From Caenorhabditis elegans (lineage: Eukaryota > Nematoda > Chromadorea > Rhabditida > Rhabditidae), in the NCBI RefSeq assembly GCF_000002985.6, contig NC_003281.10, forward strand, positions 744,001 through 808,000: DNA of 64,000 bases. The letters run 5' to 3'. Positions 1 through 11,563 of the stretch are shown piece by piece (within the stretch, counting starts at the first letter, position 1; each line of letters opens with the position of its first letter). The translations under genes and the position numbers were made by a program. The notes beneath the pieces were generated by a model. That model ran no database searches and was not told the origin of the DNA. It saw only the letters and a program-made list of their open reading frames with translations.

Positions 1-364
1 CCACTCCAAATTTTTTTTCATATTTTCCAGTTAAAGTTTTGGCAAATTGCCAAAATTTTGAAAAATATGAGCTTTCAGGAAATTCCAAAGCAATGACGCA
101 TGTTCTGACCCCTACAATATTTTAATACAAATAATTGAAACAAAATTAAAGTATAAAAAATGAAAGAAAAACACTATTTTTTTGGTCGACTTCCAAAATT
201 ATTCCAAAATTATGAGTGGCAAAAACTGAGTAATCGTCACTTTTTGACAGTAAATAAAAAAATATCAAACATTTTTTTGAAAAGTTTTATTATGATATTC
301 GGTCATTTGGGCACCATTGGAGTAGTTTTTAACACTTTCCCCACTGGCACCACTCCACCTTTAA
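1..364. repeat. TIR element, right part (cut by window edge)
   Basis: This stretch is nearly identical to 7905-8232 and ends with the same terminal motif (CCACCTTTAA, the reverse complement of TTAAAGGTGG). It is the right-hand part of a short non-autonomous DNA transposon whose left end lies outside the window. A fragment of the same family lies at 58640-58778. No coding capacity is seen. Confidence 0.75.
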
Positions 365-745
365 GAATTTTAGAGAATTTTCACGAGGCTGATTTCCAAA
401 TTTTCGCTATTCCAACTTTAATTCATGATTAAAAAATATAACAGTATATCGTCGAAGAAAAATGAGAAAAAAATGAGAAAACAGTGGAAAAAGCTTTATC
501 ATCCCATCGGATCATGCAAAAAAGGCCGAAAAAATCTATAAATTGTTGTGTTGCTGCTGCATAGACGCAACATTTCACTCTTTTTCGGGATAATCGTCGC
601 ATTTTTCGTATACCTACATACAGGGAAAGATAGATGACAGTCATGAAGAGGTTGGGGAGGGAAAACGAACAAAACAAAACGAAATGGAGAATTGAAAAGT
701 GGGGGGGGGGGGTGAAAGTGGAGGTAGATTTACTAGTATCCACGC

Positions 746-781
<36 letters not shown>

Positions 782-1083
782 AGTTAGTATTATTCTGTCC
801 ATCAAAGGACATGCTTGTCTTCTAATTCCTATTTCTTGCCCTCATATTGCTGAAATCGAAACATTCTTTTTCCTCCTGAGAATAAGGAGGAGGATATGCT
901 TGATTGAATGTATGCATCTGACGCATTCTTACATTTCTCCTCTGTTCACCTACAAACACACGACTTCTAGTTTTTGTATGTGTCATATGTATTATGCGAA
1001 TGACTGTTTTGTGGTAAGATTACAGGTAGAAAGTAGGATTACACGTGCTACTGCTGGTTGAAAGTTAGTTTAAGAGGTTGAGC

Positions 1084-1376
1084 CAGGGGTGCGCGGCAAT
1101 CGCCGTTCGGCAAAATAATTTTTCTGAAATTGCCTATTGCCAAAAATCAAAATTGCCGGAAATATAAATGTGATACTTTTTGTAGATTTAGGAGCCTAAA
1201 CATGCATTTTAATGAACAATTCTCTTTTCAAGCTCAAAATGTTCTAACCCTGTAAGGATTGAGCGTTTTTTTTTAGAAAATGACTACCCGAAAACTAAAA
1301 AAAAAGAAGGTGAAATTATTTCAATTTCCGAAATATAAAGTTTGGTTTGGAAATTGCCGGAATTGCCGGAAATTTT
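1084..1376. repeat. 'GGGGTGCGCGGCAA' repeat, long subfamily
   Basis: It begins CAGGGGTGCGCGGCAAT, which matches the hAT-like MITE termini found elsewhere in the window. The interior contains the block GATACTTTTTGTAG, TTAGGAGCCTAAACATGC and a TTCTCTTTT block. The same interior is present at 52753-52982 and, inverted, at 4434-4770, so these three are one subfamily. The right terminus here is degraded. Confidence 0.6.
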
Positions 1377-2028
1377 CATGCACAAAGGCGAGGTTTTCTT
1401 GGAGTTTCGAATAAATTCCTGCCAAGCAAAAAGAAAATTCTTGGTGGGCCTTGTCAAAACTTCAATTTCTCTAAAATTCTAGCTTTTCAACATTTTTCAT
1501 CCAAAATAAACCTAATATTAATGAATCAAAAATCGTGGGCGGAAGTGAGAGAAAGATGCCTTGGGAGTCTAAAAAAGTAAAGGAATCTGGGTGTGTCTTC
1601 TTCTTCTTCTCCTTTTCACTCTGATCATTTGTTGTCACCAAGTGAGAGGAATAAGGAAAAGAAGAAAACCAAGTGCCTATTCCATCATTCAATTCAAATT
1701 TTATGGGTAACAACTTTTTGGTTAAAGGAGGTGAGGCTGAGGAGGGCACACCCAACTAACCCTGTATTTGACCTTTTAGCATGGAGGAATTTTGGGATTG
1801 TAGGTAGGAGTTAGAAGTTATTTACAGACTTTAAAGAAGAAGCTTCAATGATTTTGAAAAGTTTTATTCAGACAAAGTCGAGAGCAGCAAAAAATTTAAT
1901 GTAATGAGTACCGGAGAGCAAAATAATTGAGCCAAAGTTTTGAGAATCAAATTGTTATCAAAACTTTTCTTGCACAGTTGTTTTTTTTTTTTGAAAAATT
2001 GGCAACTAACACATTTTGACCAAATTAT

Positions 2029-2242
2029 TACCGTACTTCCTCTATTAGTATTGCACCACATTTTTCAACTTTGGCAGCTTATAGCTAAGTTATTTTTGTC
2101 CTATTCAAAAATTGTCTACTAATAAAATATTACTCGTTTTTTCTATCATTTCGTAGTTAATAATATATGTCTTTAAAATGAACTGAGATATAACGTTTCA
2201 AAGTTAAGTAGTCGGGTGCAACACTAATAGAGAAAATACGGT
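2029..2242. repeat. MITE with 'TACCGTA...CTCTATTAGTATTGCA' ends
   Basis: The left end (TACCGTACTTCCTCTATTAG) and right end (CTAATAGAGAAAATACGGTA) are imperfect inverted repeats. A second copy with the same ends lies at 16626-16844, and more decayed related sequence at 9590-9850. No coding capacity. Confidence 0.6.
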
Positions 2243-2451
2243 ATCTGCAAAATCGTTTTTTTTTCATGTCTATTAGCTTTTGGGATACAACATTTTTACT
2301 GATATTGAAGAAACAGGAGCATTTTCAGGAAACTTGTGGATTCAAAGTTGAACTCTTCAATTTTTTGGTAAATGAGATATATTTATTAACTGATTTTTGT
2401 AATTAGATAGTGAAATATTGAAATTCTCGTTCAGAAAAAAAAATAACTCAC

Positions 2452-5400
2452 TGGTCCCGGTGGCCGTCCCTCTTCCCGAACAACAGGTTCAGTCGACCAT
2501 CTGTTGACTGATGTCTCCGTCGCAATGTGCGAAGTCATCGTCGACCAATATGTTTTTTGAGCTTTTTCTGAACACAATATTTAAAAAAAATTGGTTAGCA
2601 AACACTTTTCAAGATTTACCTGGTTTTTGGAAAAGAAAATCGGCTGGAACAGTGACCTCTAGCGGCCGGATGAAGACTTTGACAGAGGGTTCTGGAAAAA
2701 ATAAGAATTATTGAAAAAAAAAATAGTTGTACATCGATGTGTGTACAAAAAGTACTATGATTGGAAGTAAACAAGAAAAAGAAGACGACAAAGGCGATGG
2801 AAGAGAAAAAACGATGAAAAGAGTGAGAGAGAGAAACATCTGAATTGATGTGAAGCAAATGATTAGTGATAATATTCTGGTTTTGGTGATGCTGTTTTCA
2901 AAAAAAGCGAAAAAAGAAGATGCTAATGACAAACACAGATTTTGTCAACACAATCAATAAGCATGGTCATTCAATGGAACATAAAGCATGAGAGAACATA
3001 AAGGTTTCAAGTGAGTGTTCTAGAGGGCAGGAAATTCGAAATACGCGTGTTTGATTTGTAATTGAGGAGGCGGCATTTGAGAATAAACGTAGGGGGAAAG
3101 ATATATCGAACAGGCAAGGAACAGGAAAGTGAACAACTCGCGTGTTCCTCTTTTCTTATCAACAATGTGCTGCATATTTCAAAAGGTTAGCAAGGTTAAA
3201 GGTTGCTCAAGAAATTAAATATGCCGGGGCATGTTGTAAAGTTATCTAAATGTATGGAGTTCAAAACTTTTTCTTTGGACGTAGTGTTATGAGGAGTCCA
3301 ATAAAGATTGAATTTGGAATAGCTGTGGAATTTGGGCAGGTACGTTGGAAATTAAACTACATATTTTGAGTAGGAATCTCAAGATTGATATAAAAAAATT
3401 TGAGATATCACTTAAACAGTACAAAGCTATAGCTATAATTACTAAAATTCTCAGATTTGATACAATTTGTAAAGGAACAAAATCAAGGAGGTTGATACAA
3501 CTTTTTACAAAAATGAAACATATAAAATGTAATGCAGTTCAGGGGTGGACGGCAATTGACATTCGGCAAATTTTTATGTCGAAAAACTCGGCAAATCGGT
3601 AAATTTCAGGTTTGCCGATTCGCCGGAAATTTTCAATTCCGGCATTTTGTCCGGTCTGACGATTTGCCAGAAATGTTCAATTTCGGCAATTTGCCGGTTT
3701 GCCGATTTGTCGGAAAAAATTATTTGCCGTCCACCCCTGATGCAGTTGTTGGGTGAAAAAATTTCAACAGCGGATTCCAAAATAAGAGTTTATGTGAAGT
3801 CAATTGTTCACAAAATAAATTTTAAAATGGATTGAAAAAGTTTAATTTTCGGACAGAGTCTTTATGAGTCTAGTCTCTATCATATCCCTTTAATATGGAT
3901 GTTGTTCACTGCTCAAGTTGAGTTATGAGATATGAAATACTAATAAAGGGAACTCAATATTATTATGATTAAGCTACCTAGCACAAAAAGTGAACAGAAA
4001 GACTGAAAGCAAGTGAACGGCTAACCTTGATAATAAACAAAAAGTACATTAGGGCAGACAAAGGGTTAACAGTTGCAGTTTAGATGCAGATGGTGTTTGT
4101 ATTTGGCGGGGGGTAAAACTTGGGCGTGGCCTAACTGTGGGCGCTGGAGAGAAAAAACAACGAAAAACGAATAAAGAATGAAACAATGAAATATATGAGG
4201 TGAGAGCGGAGACGAGATGGATGAAGGCGTCGGTCGACGTTGTGATAGCGGTTGAAGGGCGTGGCGCCCGCGAAATTCTGACAAGACGGCAAATGTTGGC
4301 GACGCCCAACTTTTCTTGCCTCTTTTTTGATTTTGGCAAGACTCTCGAAATAATTATTGATATTGGGAGAAGTGGTGGGAGGAGATCAATTTATACAATT
4401 AGTAAACCTATGTAGGAAAGTATTGTTAGAAACAAGGGTGCGCGGCAATTGGAAATTTCCGGCAATCGGCAATTTCGGCAAATGCCGGTTTTGGAAACTT
4501 TCGGAAATCGGCTATTCCGGTTATTGCCGAAACTGCCGATTGCCGGGCAATTTTGGCAATTTTCGAACCTAATTATATTTTTAAATTATAAAAATATTCA
4601 CTTTGTTTTTTAGGATTCGGTTAGTACTTTTCTAAAAGAAAACGGTCAATCCTTCAAGAAATAAATCGATTTGATCTTTAAAAGAGAAAATTGTTCATTA
4701 AGATGGATGTTTAGGCTCCTAAATTTACAAAAAGTATCACATTTACATTTCCGGTAATTCTTATTTTAAGAAAAAATTTAGTAGTTGATAACCAATTTAG
4801 TTCAAAAAGCCGCGGGAAACGCAACACACACAGATAACGCTAACAAACTGATATACTGTTGTTTGGTGTTGTTGGTTAAAAAGAGGGCAAGAGAGTGAGA
4901 CTAGATGATGATGAGATACCCCTCCCGCGCATACAAGTGATTAGGTGAGATGAAGAAAATGGAAAAGGCAGCAAAACCGTTTTGAAGAGAGATGGAAAGA
5001 ATTTAGAAGGCTGATGGATGGGGGATAGGTTGAAATCGAACATTGACCGAAATGGGATGAAGGAGATGAATTACGGGTTGCATTGGAAACACAGTAAAGG
5101 GGGTATAGGGCATGGGAACTTGTCGATTTGAATTTTTGTTTCGGGGTTTTTTGTTGGAAGCGAGAATTGGGTAGGACAAGCAGAGCACCAAATTGCTTTT
5201 AAAAAACGAGATATTAAAGGTGGAGTAGCATTGGAAGTTTTGGCAAACTATGGCATGAATGGCTTAAAAATTAAGTATATAACACTCATTCTTACTCTTA
5301 AAACACTCACTCTTAAAACACTCTTAAATGTTTTAGATTTATTTCAAAAATATTTTTGATAATTAATTAACTTCAAAAACCAAAACTGCGCAATTGTGAG

Positions 5401-8400
5401 AAATTTAGGTCACTCTTGCATTTTCAAAGTACAAAAAATTCAAATACAAATATTTTAGAAAAAAAGTTGAAACATATAAAATGTAATGCAGTAACACTTA
5501 AAAGTGTGCCTTTTTGAAATTTTTTCCTTTTTTCTTAGGAGATTTTCATAGAAATTGCTTCCTTTTCAAAATATATGTAAAAACATCCATAGGATGCGTA
5601 CAATTTTGCCGATTGAAAATGAAATTCTGAAATTTCCAAAAAAAAAGTGCAAAACCACAATTTGCCGAAATTGCCAATAATTTCCGTTTTTTCGGCGAAT
5701 TCGACAAATCGAAAATTACCGATTTGCCGATTTGCCGGAAAAAATTGTTTGCCGCACACCCCTGACAGGTACGTCCCGACACCCACGGAAAGCCGAAGAA
5801 ACAACGTGTAACTTTTTAAAAGCTAGTCGAATCATTTTAATGAGAGAGAGAGAGAGAGATGTGAAATTAATAGGCAATTGAGGAGAGGTTTTTTTTTCCA
5901 TCTATTTAAAAAAAATTAAAGTAAGATCATTGTATAATTTAAGCAGACATACTAGAAATAACACAATAACTGTATACAGTCCAATAAAAATTATTGAAAT
6001 CAATTGTCTGATGAGTAAATAGTTTAAATAGTCGTATCTGATGTTCGGGAAGAGAATCATTGCATCCACAAACAAAAGTTAGTTAATTCACCGTCTTCCG
6101 TAATACTTTGTCTCCGCTCGACGTCGTTCCTTTTCCCGCGCGCGAACTGTACCTACCTTTTCCAGAGACCTTGAAACAGTACGGAGGAAGAGACACAGAC
6201 AGGAAATGGCAAAATTCTTTTGGTTATTTGGAAAAAGAAGAAGAAGAAGGGTTGTGGTTTTGAAAGGGAAACAAAACGTGGTCGAGAGAGACACAAGGTA
6301 CACGCGAACCGACGGCTGTATCGGAACAATTTAACGATGATATGTTAATTAATATTATCGAAAAAATACGATCGCAATGTTTTTCTCAAAATTAATTTTT
6401 GATCTACCCTTTGAACTTGACTCAGCCCTTAATCTTGTTGCCGTTGTTATTTTTGTTGTGGTTGTCTTGACGACGGAAGGGGAGGAGTCTAGTCAACAAG
6501 GTAGATCAAAAATAAATTTTGTGGAAATTTTGCTATCATATTTTTTCGATAATATCAGGTCGTCCCATAAGTTTTTGTACTTTTTTCGAATTATCCCCAA
6601 AACTTTTTCGGACAATTCTAAGATTTTATATTGATGGTAGCATGTCACCAACTTGTCACCTTATTGCAACATAACTCTGACATCCCAGGCCCCCGCGGTT
6701 CTTTAGAAAAACGAGTAACTATAGAATCAGCTTTTTACACCATTCCTTCTGGAGTTTATTCTTTACCATCCAGAGCTTAAAGTAATGGTACATATATACT
6801 GTCAAGTAGATGCTTCCACACTCTTGTCTTAAATAATTTTAAATTTAGTATAACTATTCCGGAAAAACTACTGTAGCTAAACACAATTGTTGAGGCCAAT
6901 TAAATATGGCGCCCGAGTTTTTTATTCCTGCGAATCCGCTGGGAATGGAACGGGTGCATCGTTTATGTTTACGATAAGTGCACATCATGTGCAGTCAAAA
7001 TTTAAAAAAGTTTAATTTTTTCAGTCATGGGGAAATGTTACAATTGAGAACTTTGTAACCACACTATTTTGCACTTTTTAACAATTGGCTATAGGAGAGA
7101 TTGAAGCATATATTGATCCATTTAGTCCTCGGAATGAAAGATAGATAATTAAGTCTAGTGTTATTTAGAAGTGGATATATGTATCATAAATAAAATAAAA
7201 AACTTTACTGGTGGCCTCTTCGTTCAAACAATCTACATGGCCAACCTCATGTGGTGCCCGACATTTATAGTGTTGGGCTTCTAACTTATGATTGAGAAAT
7301 CAGCAAGTAAAACAAAGTTTGTATTTGTACAATGCAAGTATTGTTATATAAAATTCGAGACAAAAATTAAAATAATCCCATCACTTTTTGTGAGAAATTA
7401 TTCCATGAAAATGTTCACTCAGTGGTTGAGAAACATGAGCCAAATAGTCCACGTCCAAAACGGCTAATAAGTGCTAATGATAATTTTAATCATACTGAAC
7501 ATGTATTTTGAATCATTATCTTTACTAATACTATGTTTTCATGTTCATTGATTAATTCCCTGTGAATAGCAGGACGAAGGAAAACACCTCCCATTATTTG
7601 GGTATGTCGCTATTTTTGGCTCTGGTTTCCGTGATTGTTATCAGGAGGATCTTCAAATGACGCATAAAAATTTTGACAAGTAGTACATACTATACATGCG
7701 CATTTATGAAAGATTCAATTTTGTTCTGTCAGTTTAGAACTTGTTCAAAAAGTTTTTAAAAAGTACAAAAACTTATGTGACGACCTGATATAATACTTTT
7801 TTTCTTAATGGTTGAAAGTCATAATTTAAAGGTGGAGTAGCGCCAGTGGGGATTTTGTTTAGACACACTTATAATGATCCAAAACGACCGAATATAATAA
7901 AACACTCCAAATTTTTTTTTGTCATATTTTCCGTTCAAAGTTTTGGCAGATTGCCAAAATTTTGAAAAATATGAGCTTTCGGGAAATTCCAAAGCAATGA
8001 CGCATGTTCTGACCCCTACAATATTTTAATACAAATAATTGAAACAAAATTAAAGTATAAAAAATGTAAGAAAAACATTATTTTTTTTGGTCGACTTCCA
8101 AAATTATTCCAAAATTATGAGTAGCAAAAACTGATTAATCGTCGCATTTTGACAGTGAATAAAAAATTTTCAAAAACTTTTTTGAAAAGGTTTATTATGG
8201 TATTTTTCGCACTGGCGCCACATTACCTTTAAAATACATTAGACATGTCACCTTAAGCTACAGGAAGGGTTTGCAGTACAAGGGAGTACAGGACAGTGTT
8301 TTTTAAAGATTTCATTACTTCAAATTCAAAATAAACGCTCACCTTCCTCGTCCTTTTTTGCATCCTTTGTGCCATCCTTCTCTTCCTTCTCCTTTTCCAT

Positions 8401-8426
8401 TAGCTCCGAGTTGAGAAACTTTGCTT
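2452..8426 (-). CDS. Three exons of a large unidentified gene (partial)
   Basis: Three exons with good splice sites join in frame on the minus strand: 8426-8343 (EAKFLNSELMEKEKEEKDG..., Lys/Glu-rich), 2691-2620 (EPSVKVFIRPLEVTVPADFL...) and 2567-2452 (..AQKTYWSTMTSHIATE... to REEGRPPGP). Each enters in phase 1. The first two also leave in phase 1, so they are cassette-like, and the 52-bp intron between the last two is typical of Caenorhabditis. The first intron is about 5.6 kb and full of transposon remnants. The gene continues past the left edge, and its start was not found. No domain was recognised with confidence. From memory of the neighbourhood it could be the hemidesmosome gene pat-12, but nothing in the sequence proves that. 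Confidence 0.6.
3540..3739. mobile_element. hAT-type MITE with 8-bp TSD
   Basis: A 200-bp element starts CAGGGGTGGACGGCAA and ends with the inverted form TTGCCGTCCACCCCTG. It is flanked on both sides by the 8-bp duplication ATGCAGTT (3532-3539 and 3740-3747). An 8-bp target duplication and CAGGGGTG ends are the hallmark of hAT elements. The interior is made of GCCGGAAATTTTCAATTCC-like units. There is no transposase. It lies inside the long intron of the left-edge gene. Confidence 0.8.
4434..4770. repeat. 'GGGTGCGCGGCAA' repeat, inverted long subfamily
   Basis: Starts AAGGGTGCGCGGCAATTGG and is followed by alternating GCCGG/CCGGC words. It then carries, in reverse orientation, the same interior block (AGGCTCCTAAATTTACAAAA) found at 1084-1376 and 52753-52982. 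Probably a decayed hAT-type MITE. Confidence 0.55.
5491..5764. repeat. Decayed 'CAGGGGTG' family MITE, right end intact
   Basis: The right terminus TTGCCGCACACCCCTG is clear. The interior (GTGCCTTTTTGAAATT, ACAATTTTGCCGATTGAAA) matches the long subfamily copy at 13017-13457. The left terminus is missing. Just before it, 5469-5492 carries about 24 bases that also occur at 3515-3538, beside the element at 3540. Confidence 0.55.
6388..6520. repeat. Short inverted-repeat element
   Basis: The ends AAAATTAATTTTTGATCTACC (6388-6408) and GGTAGATCAAAAATAAATTTT (6500-6520) are inverted copies about 90 bp apart. It looks like a small MITE just upstream of the mariner-like element. No coding potential. 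Confidence 0.5.
6555..7788. mobile_element. Degenerate mariner-like element
   Basis: A 1234-bp element bounded by inverted repeats: TCAGGTCGTCCCATAAGTTT at the left and the inverted form with AAACTTATGTGACGACCTGA at the right. It is flanked on both sides by TA (6553-6554 and 7789-7790). The length and the TA duplication fit the mariner superfamily. The interior has no open frame longer than about 60 codons and several stops in every frame, so the transposase is dead or an internal relic. It sits in the 5.6-kb intron of the left-edge gene. Confidence 0.75.
7825..8232. repeat. TIR element, complete copy
   Basis: Starts TTTAAAGGTGGAGTAGCGCC and ends GGCGCCACATTACCTTTAAA, roughly 408 bp. Its right part is nearly identical to 1-364 of this window. 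Non-autonomous DNA element without an ORF. Confidence 0.7.
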
Positions 8427-11400
8427 CTGAAATAAATATAAATCTACTTAATTTTAGCAAACTCTCAATGAAAAAACAAAAAAAAACAGTTTTCAAGGGA
8501 AATTCAAGATGAGAAAATCGTATCCACGACAGCATAAGGCGTTAGAAATCTAAATTGAGGTGTCTACGTCCTTCTCATAGCCCCTATTTGAAATGGAAAA
8601 TTATTCGGAGAGAAGAAGACGCGCCAAAAAGTAGTGTAGAGGTTGCTACTCTCCTCTCGTTAGTCTTCAAGCTACCGAAAAAAAAACAAGTTGAGACAAA
8701 ACCATGTGCGCGGAAAAGGCGCGCGCCGCGGCAGGCAGAACGAAATACCAAACAAAGTGAAGTCTATTTGCACATTGGTTTGCTCACGTCGCCCTCTCTC
8801 CTCACCTCATACAGACATACACTCTCGAATTACTATTCTGTAAACACATATAACAATGCGTCGGAAAAAAAGATTGTGGTGTGAAAAAAAAAGTTGGTGA
8901 ATCTGATTATTGGCGCGTTTAGTTAGTAATTGGTGTCTTTAATTCGCGGGGTTAGTACAAAACAGGGGTGTGCGGCAAATTTGCCGAATTTGCCGAATTT
9001 GCCGTTTGCCGAGCACGGCAAATTTCAAAAAAAGTAGATTTGCCGAATTTGCCGAGCTCGGCAAATTTCGAAATTTGCCGCACACGTCAAAAATTTGACA
9101 GTACAATTTTGACTAAAACTATTGATTTTTTAGCCAAAAATGTAGTAAAATGACACAAAATTGAGCTATTTTGATGCTTAAACAGACATACTACGCGGAA
9201 CTTATTCAGAAACCAGATGTGTGTTAAGAATTCAGTAGTTTTGGTGCTCCAAAAAACATAAAAAATATCAAATTTTTTTCGAGTTTGTTAAGCACGGCAA
9301 ATTTGCCGAATTTGCCGAATTTCGCGTGCTCGGCAAATATTGAAAAAAGAGATTTGCCGAATTTGCCGAGCTCAGCAAATTTTGAGATTTGCCGCACACC
9401 CCTGGTACAAAAGTTGTGTTTTTTTGTTGGGTGTGCTTCATGCATCTCCAAGGAGACTCAATATGCCATATTCCTTATCTACCGACTATCTGTTAGACTG
9501 AAAATGTGCCTCAATCCACAAAAAAACAAACTATTACTGAACATGCATCTAACGTATTTCTTCTATTAGTAAGGAATGCAAAACTAAATTCGGACACCTA
9601 TTTAGATGTAATACTATCATAGAGTGCAAAAATAATAGAGGCTGCGATACTAATCTTTGAGCAAGTTTCATCTATTGATTACATTAACTATAGGCACAAA
9701 TTCAACGATTTCAATAAAACAACTCAAACCAAAAAACCTAGTCCCCAAAATTATCTAAGTTGTACTCAAATCTTAACAAATTTGACTTGTTATACCGAAA
9801 AAAAAAGGGGTGCAAAACTAATAGAGACGCCTTACTAATAGAGGATATAACGTATTTGAGAACGCTGCGACACAGACAATTTTGCAAAACGATAGGTTAG
9901 TTTAAATTAAGTTTTTTTTTTGTTCAAACAAAAAATTCAAAACAATTACGCCGTCTAAAGTCTAAGTGTAAACCGACTTATTTTCCTTCTTAATTTAGAT
10001 TTTAAAAGGAAATTATATCACGAATTCAGCCGGGTTCGATACTCTCAACTCTACGTAGTAATGATTCTTTTCCGGTAAATCGGCAAACTGCCGGAATTAA
10101 AATTTCCGGCAAATCGGCAAATTGTCGGAATTGAAAATTTCCGGCAAATCGAAAATTTGCAAGAAAAACGGCAATTGCCGAAAATTTTCGCCAAATTGTG
10201 GTTTTGCACTTTTTTTATAGAAATTTCAGAATTTTAATTTCAATCGTAGCAAATTTGAAAATGATTCGTTTAGAAAATTTCAGAAAAATGCGTTTACTCC
10301 AACAATTTTAAATAAAATAGAAATAAGTCGGGAAAAAATCCCACAATAATTTCTAAGACACGACCAACAGGTAGAATGTCTACTAGATGGTTATACCATT
10401 ACCCAGACAATACATTTTTTCAAGTAGCCGATGATTCATTTTTCAACCTATTGTCGGAAAATACTTATTATTATGAAATTGAATTTGTCATCAATTTTCA
10501 ATTTTGCCATGTTATGAAAAACAACGGAAAACTTTGGCACACTAACTAGGGGGTATGAAAATTGCAACTTTCGAGTAGAAATCCTCAAAGAATTTTTCTA
10601 CAAGAAAAAAAAGCGCGAAAAAATGTGTGGCGTTTCCTGTATTCTACTAGCTGCCAGGAGGCACACTGACAACGCAACCGGACCGCTAAGCAGAACGGCA
10701 AACATAGTCAGTGTTGATGGAGAAGCATGAGCAATGAGCATGGAATTTGTTGCCGGGGGGAGGAAGAGGAAAAGGTTAAGATTTTTGAAGAGAAATATGT
10801 TGGCAATTGAGTGGTTCGGGTCGATATTGTATCGGTCACTGAATATTGTCACCTGGGATGATCAGGTCAACGCGCAGGTTGGGGAGAGCACTCTCTTCTT
10901 TATTGGTGTTTTTTTATTGATTTTATTATTTTTTGGGAAACAATTTATTTTAACGTAAAAATAAATTTCTCCGGCCAGTTTACGAAATTCTTGAAAGTGA
11001 ATTTTCTTTTTTTTTTGCTTGTTTTTCTTTTTTTCTTGAAGTTTCAATTCTCATCCTTTACCTTCTAGAAGCAGATATAAACTTTTGTGTTCGAAAACTT
11101 ATACCTTTAGCACCTCAATATATTATGATACTGTTTTGTATCTCGTCTGTTTCTGACAAGACAAAGCCCCTGTTCTTTTCAAAAATGGAGTTCCGATATC
11201 TGGGAAATAATTTTAAGTGACTCCTAATTTTCCCCAATTCCAAATATCAAGTGTAAATTCAAAAAAAATTTCTTGATTTTATATTTCAGCTAGAAAAAAA
11301 GCGAATTTCATTGGTACCCCCATGAAATTTGTTAAACTTTGATAATGCAAATATAAAAGTTAATTTGAATAAAAGTTAATTTTCTATTTAAAAATAACTT

Positions 11401-11563
11401 AATCATAAAATCAAAAATTCAAGAAAGACAAATTAAAAGGTAGAGCGAGATTTTTTTTTCGAAATTCGAGATAGATATATACAGACAATTGCAGGCACTC
11501 GATAATTTTTCCAAATCGTTTTAAAGAGGATAGTAATAAATTAATTTTGTCGATGAGAATAAA
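8427..11563. other. Gap between two minus-strand genes
   Basis: No supported exon. Around 8700-8740 there is a locally GC-rich stretch (GCGCGCGCCGCGGCAGGC) that could be promoter sequence for the left-edge gene. The rest holds the hAT-type MITE at 8963, a GCCGG/CCGGC fragment near 10076-10200, and diverged 'CTAATAGAGG' repeat pieces near 9590-9850. Short open frames such as 8555-8884 have no splice support or recognisable product. Confidence 0.5.
8963..9404. mobile_element. hAT-type MITE, complete, perfect 8-bp TSD
   Basis: The element begins CAGGGGTGTGCGGCAAAT and ends with the exact inverted form ATTT..GCCGCACACCCCTG. The 8-bp sequence GTACAAAA is present on both sides (8955-8962 and 9405-9412). 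It is 442 bp long. The interior repeats TTTGCCGAATTTGCCGA and its complement near both ends, so single strands could fold into a long hairpin. No transposase. This is the best-preserved copy in the window and defines the family ends. Confidence 0.85.

Larger units (their letters stand above)
365..2451. other. No exon recognised; low-complexity tracts and repeats
   Basis: No exon could be supported here. It is probably 3' flank or intron of the minus-strand gene whose exons begin at 2452. It holds a run of 12 G (701-712), a CT dinucleotide tract (750-779) and two repeats listed separately. The short open frames across the CT tract are artefacts of simple sequence. Confidence 0.6.

Noticed and set aside
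8555..8884. 109-codon plus-strand frame rich in Arg/Lys
   Set aside because: No acceptor, no domain, and it runs over a GC-rich patch that looks like promoter sequence.
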